In this document: positions 16,999 to 25,174 of the stretch, piece by piece
Position numbering within the stretch: the first letter of the stretch is position 1
Layout: every line of letters starts with the position of its first letter
From: Deltaproteobacteria bacterium UBA6106
Lineage (GTDB): Bacteria; Desulfobacterota; Syntrophorhabdia; Syntrophorhabdales; Syntrophorhabdaceae
Length of the DNA: 64,000 bases
Direction: 5' to 3'
NCBI GenBank assembly: GCA_002428485.1
Contig: DIWM01000045.1
Location: forward strand, 161,062 to 225,061
Notes under the pieces: generated by a model
Seen by the model: the letters and a program-made list of their open reading frames with translations, nothing else
What the model was told of the DNA's origin: nothing
The model's database searches: none
Position numbers and translations under genes: made by a program

Positions 16999-17252
16999 TA
17001 TGAGGATTTCTCCTCCATAACCTTTTCGTGGAGCCATATTTTGATAAGGGCGCCCCGATCAACGCCTATTCTCTCACGAATTGCGTCAATATCCCGTACA
17101 AGAGATTCTGCAATATCCAGCGTTACGCGTATCTTTTTGCTCGAACTGGTTACCCTGGCCTTCGATAGATCAATGAGATCCGTAACATCCTCTCCTGCAT
17201 CGAACCTCCTGTCAAATTCGTCCGTTGTCTTAGCTAAAAGTCTTTTTTTCAT
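16995..17252 (-). CDS. CopG/BrnA-like antitoxin
   Basis: An 85-residue protein. The N-terminal half (MKKRLLAKTTDEFDRRFDAGEDVTDLIDLSKARV) resembles the toxin-wrapping region of BrnA-like antitoxins. The C-terminal half (KKIRVTLDIAESLVRDIDAIRERIGVDRGALIKIWL) is a ribbon-helix-helix DNA-binding motif. It would neutralise the BrnT-like toxin and repress the shared promoter. The ATG at 17252 has AAGGAGAAGG just upstream and overlaps the toxin gene by 23 bases. It could be named CopG rather than BrnA. Confidence 0.8.
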   Translation of the reverse strand: MKKRLLAKTTDEFDRRFDAGEDVTDLIDLSKARVTSSSKKIRVTLDIAESLVRDIDAIRERIGVDRGALIKIWLHEKVMEEKSSY

Positions 17253-17508
17253 AGATACCCTTCTCCTTGGTTCGTGCCCGCCGTACCAAAATGATACGGA
17301 CAGCATCATCCCTGGTTGTATATATTGCCGTCCACACTTTGCCTTCTATGGATCCAACCATAATCCATCTCTTCTCTATCGGATAAGGAGCCTCGATCTC
17401 GATCCTGTTCTCATCAAGCCATATCTTTCGGGTGGTTTCAAAGTCGATCCCATGTTTTTTAAAGTTGGACCTGCTCTTCCCCTTGTCCCACTCGAATATC
17501 ATATACAT
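17230..17508 (-). CDS. BrnT-type ribonuclease toxin
   Basis: A 92-residue protein with the BrnT pattern FEWDKGKSRSNFKKHGIDFE near the N-terminus and the late RIILVRRARTKEKGIYE motif. BrnT toxins are RNases of the RelE fold that block translation; the partner antitoxin follows directly. The ATG at 17508 lies only 2 bases from the -10 box of a good promoter (17511-17516), so the mRNA would be nearly leaderless unless the ATG at 17502 is used. No Shine-Dalgarno sequence is seen. Confidence 0.85.
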   Translation of the reverse strand: MYMIFEWDKGKSRSNFKKHGIDFETTRKIWLDENRIEIEAPYPIEKRWIMVGSIEGKVWTAIYTTRDDAVRIILVRRARTKEKGIYEKKTFS

Positions 17509-17510
17509 TT

Positions 17511-17538
17511 ATTATACAGTATTTGTACATATTTTCAA
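17511..17538 (-). promoter_or_regulatory. Promoter of the toxin-antitoxin pair
   Basis: On the minus strand TTGAAA (17533-17538) and TATAAT (17511-17516) are spaced by 16 bases, just before the toxin start. The spacer and -10 region hold TACA-N5-TGTA, a candidate operator for the ribbon-helix-helix antitoxin. Confidence 0.65.
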
Positions 17539-17553
17539 CAGATATATATGCGT

Positions 17554-17580
17554 GGGGGGGGGTGGGGAGGGGGGATGGGG
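17554..17580 (+). other. G-run tract able to form a G-quadruplex
   Basis: Four G tracts occur in a row: G9, T, G4, A, G6, AT, G4. This meets the usual quadruplex rule. It lies 16 bases upstream of the -35 box of the toxin-antitoxin promoter. It is followed by GGGGACGTTGTT, which also begins the inverted-repeat element at 61863. Confidence 0.6.
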
Positions 17581-17645
17581 ACGTTGTTTCTCAAATTGCA
17601 CTATTTCGGCAAAGGCATTGGGTGTATCCATAGGGACACCTGCAA

Positions 17646-17684
17646 ATTTTACCCATTTTGTGCTATGCATGAAATGGGTAAAAT
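17646..17684. repeat. 13-bp perfect inverted repeat
   Basis: ATTTTACCCATTT (17646-17658) and AAATGGGTAAAAT (17672-17684) surround a 13-base loop. It lies downstream of UPF0182, 48 bases past its stop, and may serve as a processing or termination hairpin for that gene, although no clean T-run follows. Confidence 0.5.
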
Positions 17685-17731
17685 ACATGTTACCACCGGC
17701 AAAGAATTTAGCTGACTGCTGACAGCTTATT

Positions 17732-20422
17732 CTATTGCCCTGTCATCTGCTTCAGTATCCGCTCCAGGTTCTTGAGCTGTTCGCCGTAGCCTGCCCAGTC
17801 GCCTTGTTTTTGAAGCGTCCTGGCCCTTTCAAAGACCTGTGCCGCCTCTCTTGCAAGGTCCTGGACAGAGGCCTTTTTCGTTGTTAACGGCGCCCCTGCC
17901 GCTGCTGCTGCCGGGGCTGCTTTTCTGCCTCCGAACAGCGCCGCCAGTGCCTGCTCGAGGTTTTCCTCCATGACCACATCATTCTCATAGGCAACGATAA
18001 CCCTCCGGAGCTCGGGCAAGCCCCCTTTGTCCTCTGCGGCCAGGTAGAGGGGCTGGATGTAGAGGAGGGACTTTTCGATGGGGATGATGAGGAGCTTTCC
18101 CCGGATCACCTGGGAGCCGCGCTGTCCCCACAGGGTGAGCTGCTGCGAGATGTATGAATCCTGGTCTATCCTTGCGTCGATCTGCCGCGGCCCGAAGACG
18201 AGCCGGTCTCTCGGAAAGGTAAAGACGAGCAGCTTGCCGTAATGCGGCTCATCGCAGCGGGCGGCGAACCACGCGGCGAGGTTGTCCCTTTTGGCCGGGG
18301 TATAGGGGACGAGGAGGACAAATTCTTCTTTCTGTTCCTCGGGGAGCTTCATGATCATGTGGTTCGCGCTCATCGTCTTTTCGTTATGGACAGGGATCTC
18401 CCAGAGGTCTTCCTTATTGTAAAACACCTTCGGGTCGTTCATATGGAATGTGGCGTACATTGCCGTCTGGACATTAAAGAAATCTCTCGGATACCGTACA
18501 TGTTTCTTCAGATCCTCCGGCATCTCTCCGATGGGCTTGAAGGCGCCAGGGAAGATGGCGCCGTAGACCTGGATCATCACATCAGAAGGATCGCTGACGT
18601 AGAAGTTTACCCTGCCATCGTACGCATCGATAACGATCTTCACCGAATTCCTCATGTAATTTACCCTGTTCTTCAGGGGCTTCGAATAAGGAAGGCGCGT
18701 AGACACGGTATAGGCATCAATCATCCAGTAGATCTTGCCGTTGTCCGAAACCACTACATAGGCATCTGAATCCAGAAGCAGGAAAGGCGCAATGCTCCGT
18801 ACCCTCTGGACCACGTTTCTGTTATAGATGATCCTGCTCTCCGGCGTTATCTCCGAAGAAAGGATGATCTTCGCAGTCCGGAAATATGATGCAAAGACTG
18901 CCCGTTTGAAAAGCGAATCGAGGCGGACGCCGCCTGAACCCTTGTAAGAGGTATATATGTTGCCCTCTGACGTAGGGTAGCTGAATTCGGGTATCTTTGT
19001 ATTCACGATTATGTAGTCGCTCGTGAGCTCGCCGAAGTATATCTCCGGGGTAGTGATCTTTACGCCTGCGGCCGAAACGGGCGGGATATCTTTTATAATA
19101 AACTCAGGCAGGCCCTCCTTGGAGATCCTGCTTACAGGCCCCATGACAACACCGTTGCCGTGCGTAAAAACAAACTTCTCGTTTATCCACGACTTGCTGG
19201 GGAGATCGTTGTAGGAAAGCTCCCTTGCGGACAGCATCAACTGCCGGTACTGGCCGTTTATTGTGTACCGGTCGCTGTCGATATCGTTGAACCGGTAATA
19301 GGTCCTGATCTGCTGGAGCTGGCTGTACGTCTTCAGGAGCGGCGATTCATCCCAGAGCCGTATATTTTTAATTGTTGTGTCGTTCTTTTGAATGTCTTTC
19401 GCCGTGAGGTTAAAGGACACATCGAAGGGCACCATCTGCACGTTCTGAAGGTTATAGCCGTATTTCGTCAGCGCGATATGGTGCCTGATGAAAGGCTCTT
19501 CCAGCGCCTGCTCGCTTGGCGCCACTTTGAAATTCTGGAGAAGGCCCGGGTAGATCGCCACGCCCAGGATATACACAGCGATGAGGCCGGCTACCGGGTA
19601 GACCGCGACGCGCCATTTCTCTTTCAGGAGGGCATAGGCAACCATTATGCCGCAGATAACCGTCAGGGGGACCAGCAGGCCCAGCGTCATAATCCGCGCA
19701 TGAACGTCTGCATACCCTGCGCCGGTGAGCACCGTATGCGGGGAATAGAGCGTTTCGAATCTATCGAGATAGAACCCTAAGGCCAGTTTTACAAAGAACA
19801 GAAAAATAAGGAAAGTCAAATGCTCCTTCGCGCGCTTCACGAAAGAGACCCTGTTGCCGAGCACCAGGAAACCGCCGCGCGCAGCATACCCGGCGGCCAC
19901 GGCAAGGATAGTAATGAAAAGGAGGAAACCGGCATAACCGTTGAGCGATTCATACAGCGGGAGATTGAAGAAGTAGAAGCTGAGGTCCTTGCTGAATACC
20001 GGATCGATTGTCCCCGTATTGACGCTGTTGAAAAAGACCAGCACCTGCGCCCAGAGGCCGCTGCCCCACATTCCGCTTAATACTCCCCCGAAGGCGGCGA
20101 CGAGCAGGCCAAGGTATTTAAATATTTTGCCGAATTTACCGGGATCAAAGGGCACCCTCATCTGGCCCATGAACAGTATATCGATAGCCGGCACCTTGAT
20201 GGTGGACGCTGTAAAAACATTGGCGGCAAAAAACAAAAAGAAGATAAGGCCAAAGGCAAGGCCTGTGAGTATCTCGGCGGAGAGAACCTTCGTGAACATC
20301 GCTTCGTATGCAACTTCACGAAAAAAGAGCCAGTCCACATATATCCCGACCAGTCTGGACGCAGAAAACAGAAAGATGACAATAAGCGCCAGCAGGGCCA
20401 GCCTGCCCAACCTGAATGTCAC
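17732..20422 (-). CDS. UPF0182-family large membrane protein
   Basis: An 896-residue protein with about seven hydrophobic segments in the first 290 residues, then a long extracytoplasmic region (QALEEPFIRHHIALTKYGYNL, RLWDESPLLKTYSQLQQIRTYYRF, MGPVSRISKEGLPEF, YGAIFPGAFKPI), as in the UPF0182 family. These proteins are conserved in actinobacteria, cyanobacteria and some Desulfobacterota; function is unknown. Near residue 835 there is an alanine-rich linker followed by a likely coiled coil. Start is GTG at 20422, with AAAGGAGGT 5 bases upstream. It is a single gene; the next gene upstream ends 67 bases away. Confidence 0.9.
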   Translation of the reverse strand: MTFRLGRLALLALIVIFLFSASRLVGIYVDWLFFREVAYEAMFTKVLSAEILTGLAFGLIFFLFFAANVFTASTIKVPAIDILFMGQMRVPFDPGKFGKIFKYLGLLVAAFGGVLSGMWGSGLWAQVLVFFNSVNTGTIDPVFSKDLSFYFFNLPLYESLNGYAGFLLFITILAVAAGYAARGGFLVLGNRVSFVKRAKEHLTFLIFLFFVKLALGFYLDRFETLYSPHTVLTGAGYADVHARIMTLGLLVPLTVICGIMVAYALLKEKWRVAVYPVAGLIAVYILGVAIYPGLLQNFKVAPSEQALEEPFIRHHIALTKYGYNLQNVQMVPFDVSFNLTAKDIQKNDTTIKNIRLWDESPLLKTYSQLQQIRTYYRFNDIDSDRYTINGQYRQLMLSARELSYNDLPSKSWINEKFVFTHGNGVVMGPVSRISKEGLPEFIIKDIPPVSAAGVKITTPEIYFGELTSDYIIVNTKIPEFSYPTSEGNIYTSYKGSGGVRLDSLFKRAVFASYFRTAKIILSSEITPESRIIYNRNVVQRVRSIAPFLLLDSDAYVVVSDNGKIYWMIDAYTVSTRLPYSKPLKNRVNYMRNSVKIVIDAYDGRVNFYVSDPSDVMIQVYGAIFPGAFKPIGEMPEDLKKHVRYPRDFFNVQTAMYATFHMNDPKVFYNKEDLWEIPVHNEKTMSANHMIMKLPEEQKEEFVLLVPYTPAKRDNLAAWFAARCDEPHYGKLLVFTFPRDRLVFGPRQIDARIDQDSYISQQLTLWGQRGSQVIRGKLLIIPIEKSLLYIQPLYLAAEDKGGLPELRRVIVAYENDVVMEENLEQALAALFGGRKAAPAAAAAGAPLTTKKASVQDLAREAAQVFERARTLQKQGDWAGYGEQLKNLERILKQMTGQ

Positions 20423-20489
20423 ATCGCACCTCCTTTAAAGAACATGCTGAAAATTATACCAGATATTGCGTTAACTTGATATGCCCTTT

Positions 20490-21341
20490 TTACTGCATGT
20501 TCCTCGTTCCCTTCCACATATAGGTTCCGGGCGATCTGCCTCCTGCGACCAAAGCTGTTCCTTCCATGGAATCGCCCCTGACAACGCCTTCCATTTTCAT
20601 CTGCAATGGACGGCCTTCGACCGTATCCTCCACTTTCATTGCGATCTCTTCTCCATAGAGCCTCGCGTCATGCAGTTTGAACTCTCTTTCTTCACCGCTG
20701 ATCGTCCCGGTAACCATCTGATAACGCTGACGAAGCGAGAGCGTATATTCCTTCGTCTCTTTTTCGCTCCTGAGGATGATCTTCCATTCTCCGGTTACAT
20801 TCGCGGGGACAACCCACAGGTATATTGCTGTATCGAAGGCGCTGAGCACCATATCCGGCTTCCAGTCTCCGACGCCGAACCTGTGCGCGACAATCCTCGT
20901 GCCGGGTTTCAGTTCCCGGAAAAACTTAGGCATAAGCTCCTTGTTTATCTCCGGCAGCATATAGAGTGCAATCACCGACGCCGTGCGGATGTCAGCTACA
21001 AAAAGATCTTCTCTGACAAACCTTACCGTCTCACCGACCCCGGCCTTCCTCGCATTCTCTGTGCTCTCGGCAACAAGTTCCGGGTCAAGCTCAACACCGA
21101 CGCCACGTGCTCCAAAATCCCTTGCCGCCGCGATCACGATACGGCCGTCGCCTGAACCAAGGTCGTAGACTGTGTCATCTTTTGTGACGCCAGCAAGCTT
21201 CAGCATTTCCCTCACCACCTTGTGGGGCGTGGTCGCAAATACAACGTCGGGCTCTACCTTCTTGCCCGGCTTCAGGTCGCAGGACGTGGTACCGGGCAGC
21301 ACAAGAAACATAAAAATGACACAGGCGATCATCTTCGTCAT
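20490..21341 (-). CDS. Exported class I SAM methyltransferase-like protein
   Basis: About 283 residues. The N-terminus MTKMIACVIFMFLVLPGTTSC is a signal peptide with a possible lipid-anchored cysteine. Residues 30-170 form a Rossmann methyltransferase with DLGSGDGRIVIAAARDFG, GVGVELDPELV and VRFVREDLF. The last 110 residues are a beta-rich domain of unknown type. A SAM-binding fold behind an export signal is odd, because SAM is not expected outside the cytoplasm. The ATG at 21341 follows GGAGAGGT; a GTG three bases earlier is possible. It lies 4 bases downstream of the permease gene and is likely co-transcribed with it. Confidence 0.8.
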   Translation of the reverse strand: MTKMIACVIFMFLVLPGTTSCDLKPGKKVEPDVVFATTPHKVVREMLKLAGVTKDDTVYDLGSGDGRIVIAAARDFGARGVGVELDPELVAESTENARKAGVGETVRFVREDLFVADIRTASVIALYMLPEINKELMPKFFRELKPGTRIVAHRFGVGDWKPDMVLSAFDTAIYLWVVPANVTGEWKIILRSEKETKEYTLSLRQRYQMVTGTISGEEREFKLHDARLYGEEIAMKVEDTVEGRPLQMKMEGVVRGDSMEGTALVAGGRSPGTYMWKGTRNMQ

Positions 21342-21345
21342 CACG

Positions 21346-22653
21346 TCACCTCTCCTGAACGCTGTGATATTTTGAGATCATAAGAAACGGGAGGCCCCCA
21401 CACAGAACAACGATGCCTGCCAGCGCCCCTATCCCCGCATACTGAATGCTCGATATGAGCATGAACAAGCAGACGCAGCAGAACAGTACGGGCGTCGTGG
21501 GATAAAGCGGCACATGGAACGGGCGGGTCGTTTTTGTGTCCTTTAATCGCAGGACAATGAGCGATTGCGTTGTGAGAAGAAAGAAAAACCAGAATACCGG
21601 CGCGGTAAACTCGACCATTGTTACAAAGCCTTTCATCGTCACCGTACCCAGAAGTACAAGAAGCAGCGAGATGATACCCTGTGCTGTCAGGGCACGCGCC
21701 GGGGTAGCGGCATCCTTGTCCCAGCGTCCGAGAAAACGGAACAAGGAAAAATTCCTCCCAAGGGCGTAGTTCGTGCGCGAGCCCGTGATGATCACGCCGT
21801 TCATTGAACTAAGCGCAGATACGGCCACAAGAAGGCTGACGAGCGCTGCCCCTCCCGGCCCTGTTATTCTGAGCATTACATCGTATGCCACCGCTTCCGA
21901 ACTCCCCATTCCCTGTACCCCGAGGATCTTCCAGTAGGTTATGTTGATAAGCATATAGAGAAGGGTTATGATCGAGATGCTCCATATCAGAGAGCGGGCC
22001 ATGTTCTTCCTGATGTCCCGCAATTCTGCCGATATGTATGCAGCCTCGTTCCATCCGCCATAGGTGAGGAGAACAAAGACCATTGTGAGGCCGAGAACCG
22101 GCCGGACCGGCGGGGATGGAGACGCGCCGGACGGCATGGGAGCAGCAAAAAAGAGGCCGCCGACGACTATAAACAGTATCCCGGCCACGATCGCGAGCGT
22201 CAGCAGTTTCTGAGTTATCCTTCCCTCCTTTATGCCGATAGCATTAACGGCGGTCAAGACAATGATGCTGACCGCGGCATATATGGATGAGGAATATGTC
22301 CCCAGGGGCGCTACCCGTGACAGGTAGTCTCCCAGTATAAAGGCGAGCATCGCAATTGAACCGGTTTGCATGACCGTCATTCGCGCCCAGGCGAAGAGGA
22401 ACGCCGGTTTCTTTCCAAGGGCGAGCAAGAGGTAATGGTAGTCCCCGCCGGGATGAGGGTAGGCAGCTGCCAGCTCGGCATAACAGAGCGCGCCGATGAG
22501 CGAGATCGCGCCGCCCGCAAGCCATACGGCGAAAAAGAGGATTGCATTGCCGGTATGGAGGGCTACGAGCGACGGCGCCTTGAATATCCCCACGCCGATG
22601 ACAATGCCGATTATAAGAGATGCGGCATCAACGGCCGTTAACGTCTTTTTCAT
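21346..22653 (-). CDS. APC-superfamily amino acid permease
   Basis: A 435-residue permease with 12 predicted membrane segments. The N-terminal GIVIGVGIFKAPSLVALHTG motif (glycine-rich unwound part of TM1) and the TM6 region mark it as an APC/LAT-type amino acid transporter. Its substrate and exchange mode cannot be told. No strong ribosome site is seen before the ATG at 22653. It is divergent from the ABC operon at 22854, with a 200-base gap. Confidence 0.88.
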   Translation of the reverse strand: MKKTLTAVDAASLIIGIVIGVGIFKAPSLVALHTGNAILFFAVWLAGGAISLIGALCYAELAAAYPHPGGDYHYLLLALGKKPAFLFAWARMTVMQTGSIAMLAFILGDYLSRVAPLGTYSSSIYAAVSIIVLTAVNAIGIKEGRITQKLLTLAIVAGILFIVVGGLFFAAPMPSGASPSPPVRPVLGLTMVFVLLTYGGWNEAAYISAELRDIRKNMARSLIWSISIITLLYMLINITYWKILGVQGMGSSEAVAYDVMLRITGPGGAALVSLLVAVSALSSMNGVIITGSRTNYALGRNFSLFRFLGRWDKDAATPARALTAQGIISLLLVLLGTVTMKGFVTMVEFTAPVFWFFFLLTTQSLIVLRLKDTKTTRPFHVPLYPTTPVLFCCVCLFMLISSIQYAGIGALAGIVVLCGGLPFLMISKYHSVQER

Positions 22654-22720
22654 AATGAATAAGTAACATTAGAAATACACCAAATACAATTGTTATTTAT
22701 TATGTAAACACATTATCTTG

Positions 22721-22749
22721 TTGACAGAATGGCAGCGTCCACTTAAGAT
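22721..22749 (+). promoter_or_regulatory. Promoter of the ABC transporter operon
   Basis: TTGACA (22721-22726) and TAAGAT (22744-22749) have a 17-base spacer; the leader to the ATG at 22854 is about 98 bases. Confidence 0.65.
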
Positions 22750-22853
22750 AATTGCAGAGATAATTTGCTCGAAAAAATGGTTCGCTTATCCCTGAAAATA
22801 ACATTCACCAACGTTGATATGGATAAAATTATTATACTAAGGAGGGAAATGGC

Positions 22854-23978
22854 ATGAAACGTTTTGCACTTTTCGCGGCGATTTCAGTTGCGGTCTTTTT
22901 CTGTCTGGCAGGCATAAGCTCTGCCCAGGCGATCGAGAATGAGTTTTATCTCATTACCCCTGTTTCAAAAGACGTCCATGACCCGGTGCTGAAGGCATTT
23001 GCTGCCTATGCAAAAAAGAGATGGAACGTTGACCTGAAGACCAGCGCCATGCCCCAGGGAACGCCGGTAGCCTATGGGCAGATACTCGAATGGAAAGGAA
23101 AACCGCGCGCAGATGTGTTCTGGGGCGGAGAAGGCACCCTTTTCGATAACCTGGCCAGGGAAGGTCTCCTCGAAAAGGTTCAGGTGCCTGATAAAATGTG
23201 GAACGAGATCCCTGCCGAGATCGGCAAGCCGGTGGGGCTGCCCTTGAAAGATCCGAAGAAATTCTGGGTTGGAACAATGCTCGAGCCCTACGGGATCATC
23301 TACCAGCCGAAACTTCTCAAGCGCCTTGGCGTGGAGATCAAGGACTGGGACGACCTCCTGAACCCTAAGCTGAAAGGCCAGATCGCCCAGTGCACACCGG
23401 ACCGCTCAAGCAGCAGCCACGCGTCCTATGAAGTAATTCTCCAGACCTACGGATGGGAAAAGGGCTGGGAATGGCTGAAAAAGCTTGCAGCGAATACGGG
23501 GATCTTTACGGCGCGCTCCCGCGACGTACCGAACGTGGTTTCCAAGGGCGAGTTTGCCGTGGGCTTCGCCGTACCGAGCTATATGGCCTTTGCCGAGGTG
23601 CTCAACGGCTACGATGTGAAATATGTCTTCCCGAAGAACGCCTATGTGACGCCTGAGCCGATGGCCGTGCTGAAAGGAGCGCCCCATCCGAAGGCTGCCC
23701 ATGCCTTCATCGAATTCCTGCTCAGCGAGGAAGGTCAGAAGCTCGTCTCTGCAATGGGCGTCTACCCGATCACGCCAAAATACAAGGTCCAGGGCGCGCC
23801 CGGCTCCAACCAGGAAAAGGCTGTGGCCTTCACGGGCGGCATGCGCTCTTTCTTCGATATCCCCGTAGGTAATGTCTACAATGCCGATACTGCGGGCCAG
23901 AAGAAACGGATCGAGGAAGTGAACTCGTATTTCCGGAAGGAGATCGCCGAGAAGCACAAGGAGATCATTAAGAAGTAA
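22854..23978 (+). CDS. ABC transporter substrate-binding protein (ferric/organophosphate type)
   Basis: A 374-residue secreted protein: signal peptide ending ISSAQA, then a type II periplasmic binding fold. Motifs PRADVFWGGEGTLFDNLAREGLLE, VGTMLEPYGIIYQPKLLK, PDRSSSSHASYEVILQTYGWEKGWEWLKKLAANTG and AHAFIEFLLSEEGQKLV place it with the FbpA/AfuA/PhnS-like group, which bind iron, thiamine, 2-aminoethylphosphonate or hexose phosphates. There are no paired tyrosines typical of ferric-binding FbpA in an obvious place. AAGGAGGG precedes the ATG. First gene of an operon with an ATPase, a double permease and a HAD phosphatase, so a phosphorylated substrate is a reasonable guess. Confidence 0.88.
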   Translation: MKRFALFAAISVAVFFCLAGISSAQAIENEFYLITPVSKDVHDPVLKAFAAYAKKRWNVDLKTSAMPQGTPVAYGQILEWKGKPRADVFWGGEGTLFDNLAREGLLEKVQVPDKMWNEIPAEIGKPVGLPLKDPKKFWVGTMLEPYGIIYQPKLLKRLGVEIKDWDDLLNPKLKGQIAQCTPDRSSSSHASYEVILQTYGWEKGWEWLKKLAANTGIFTARSRDVPNVVSKGEFAVGFAVPSYMAFAEVLNGYDVKYVFPKNAYVTPEPMAVLKGAPHPKAAHAFIEFLLSEEGQKLVSAMGVYPITPKYKVQGAPGSNQEKAVAFTGGMRSFFDIPVGNVYNADTAGQKKRIEEVNSYFRKEIAEKHKEIIKK

Positions 23979-23981
23979 ACT

Positions 23982-24053
23982 GCTATCGGCTGCAAGCCGG
24001 TAGCTCGCATTCAGATAATGATCGAACGTAAGCCTTCGCCTGAAGGCGAGGGC
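23982..24053 (+). promoter_or_regulatory. Two intercistronic hairpins after the binding-protein gene
   Basis: GCTATCGGCT-GCA-AGCCGGTAGC (23982-24004, one G-T pair) and GCCTTCGCC-TGAA-GGCGAGGGC (24032-24053). Neither is followed by a T-run. They sit between the binding protein and the ATPase gene, where stabilising hairpins often allow more binding protein to be made. Confidence 0.5.
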
Positions 24054-24088
24054 ATTTCCCCCATTCTCCTAAGGGAGATAACAACGTT

Positions 24089-25168
24089 ATGAATATCCAC
24101 CTGAAGGATACCATAAAACGATTCGGCTCCCTGGAGGCCGTGAGTCATGTCTCCCTGGACATCCGGGACGGAGAGCTTTTTACCCTCCTTGGTCCATCCG
24201 GTTGCGGAAAGACGACCATCCTCCGCCTTATCGGAGGCTTCCACAAGCCCGACCACGGGGAGATCTATTTCGGCGACAAAGAGGTGTCCTCCATCCCCCC
24301 TTACCAGCGGAACATCGGCATGGTCTTCCAGAACTATGCCCTCTGGCCTCACATGACCATCTTTGATAATGTTTCCTACGGCCTGAAGATAAAGAAGGCG
24401 CCAAAGAACACGATACCGGAAAGGGTAAACAAGGTGTTCTCGATGGTCAACCTGACGGGGTTGGAAAAGCGCTATCCGGGCCAGCTCTCCGGCGGACAGC
24501 AGCAGCGTGTGGCCCTGGCCCGTGCCCTGGTTCTCAATCCCGATGTGCTCCTTCTTGACGAGCCCCTTTCGAACCTTGATGCAAAGATACGCCAGCAGGT
24601 ACGCGCCGAGATCCGGAAACTCCAGAAAGAACTGGCCATCACATCCATCTACGTAACTCACGATCAGGAGGAAGCCCTTACCATCTCTGACCGTATTGCC
24701 GTCATCGACCACGGAAAGCTCCAGCAGATCGGAACGCCCAGGGACCTTTACGAAAGACCGGAAAATCCCTTTGTGGCCGACTTTATCGGGATTAACAACC
24801 TGATACCGGGAGAGGTAAAAGAGATCGAAAAAACAACCGGACAGGTGGTGGTACAGACACCCTACGGCCTCATCAGGTGTCTCCATGAAAACCGGTTCAG
24901 GACGGGTGATCCCTGCAAGGTCTCTGTCCGGCCCGAAACCGCCACCATATACGGCCCCGGCGAGATACCTGCCAACATGAACACGATCTCCGGGAAGGTC
25001 AGCTTTGCCTCCTACATAGGCAATACGATCCGCTACGACATTGAGCTCGATGCGGGGACCATCTTCAAGGTCGACGTACAAAACCCCTGGCACCAGCAGC
25101 CTTTTCCCATGAACGAAAAGGTGCGTGTCTGTTTCCCCATTCAGATTACCCTTGGGATACCGGTCTGA
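24089..25168 (+). CDS. ABC transporter ATP-binding protein (PotA/FbpC type)
   Basis: A 359-residue ATPase: Walker A GPSGCGKTT near residue 35, Q-loop FQNYALWPHMT, signature LSGGQQQRVALARAL, Walker B VLLLDEPLSNLD, and THDQEEALTISDRIAV. The C-terminal 110 residues form a TOBE regulatory domain (IPGEVKEIEKTTGQVVV, VRPETATIYG). It powers import by the neighbouring permease. The start follows AAGGGAGATAACAACGTT. Six bases separate it from the permease. Confidence 0.93.
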   Translation: MNIHLKDTIKRFGSLEAVSHVSLDIRDGELFTLLGPSGCGKTTILRLIGGFHKPDHGEIYFGDKEVSSIPPYQRNIGMVFQNYALWPHMTIFDNVSYGLKIKKAPKNTIPERVNKVFSMVNLTGLEKRYPGQLSGGQQQRVALARALVLNPDVLLLDEPLSNLDAKIRQQVRAEIRKLQKELAITSIYVTHDQEEALTISDRIAVIDHGKLQQIGTPRDLYERPENPFVADFIGINNLIPGEVKEIEKTTGQVVVQTPYGLIRCLHENRFRTGDPCKVSVRPETATIYGPGEIPANMNTISGKVSFASYIGNTIRYDIELDAGTIFKVDVQNPWHQQPFPMNEKVRVCFPIQITLGIPV

Positions 25169-25174
25169 GATAGT

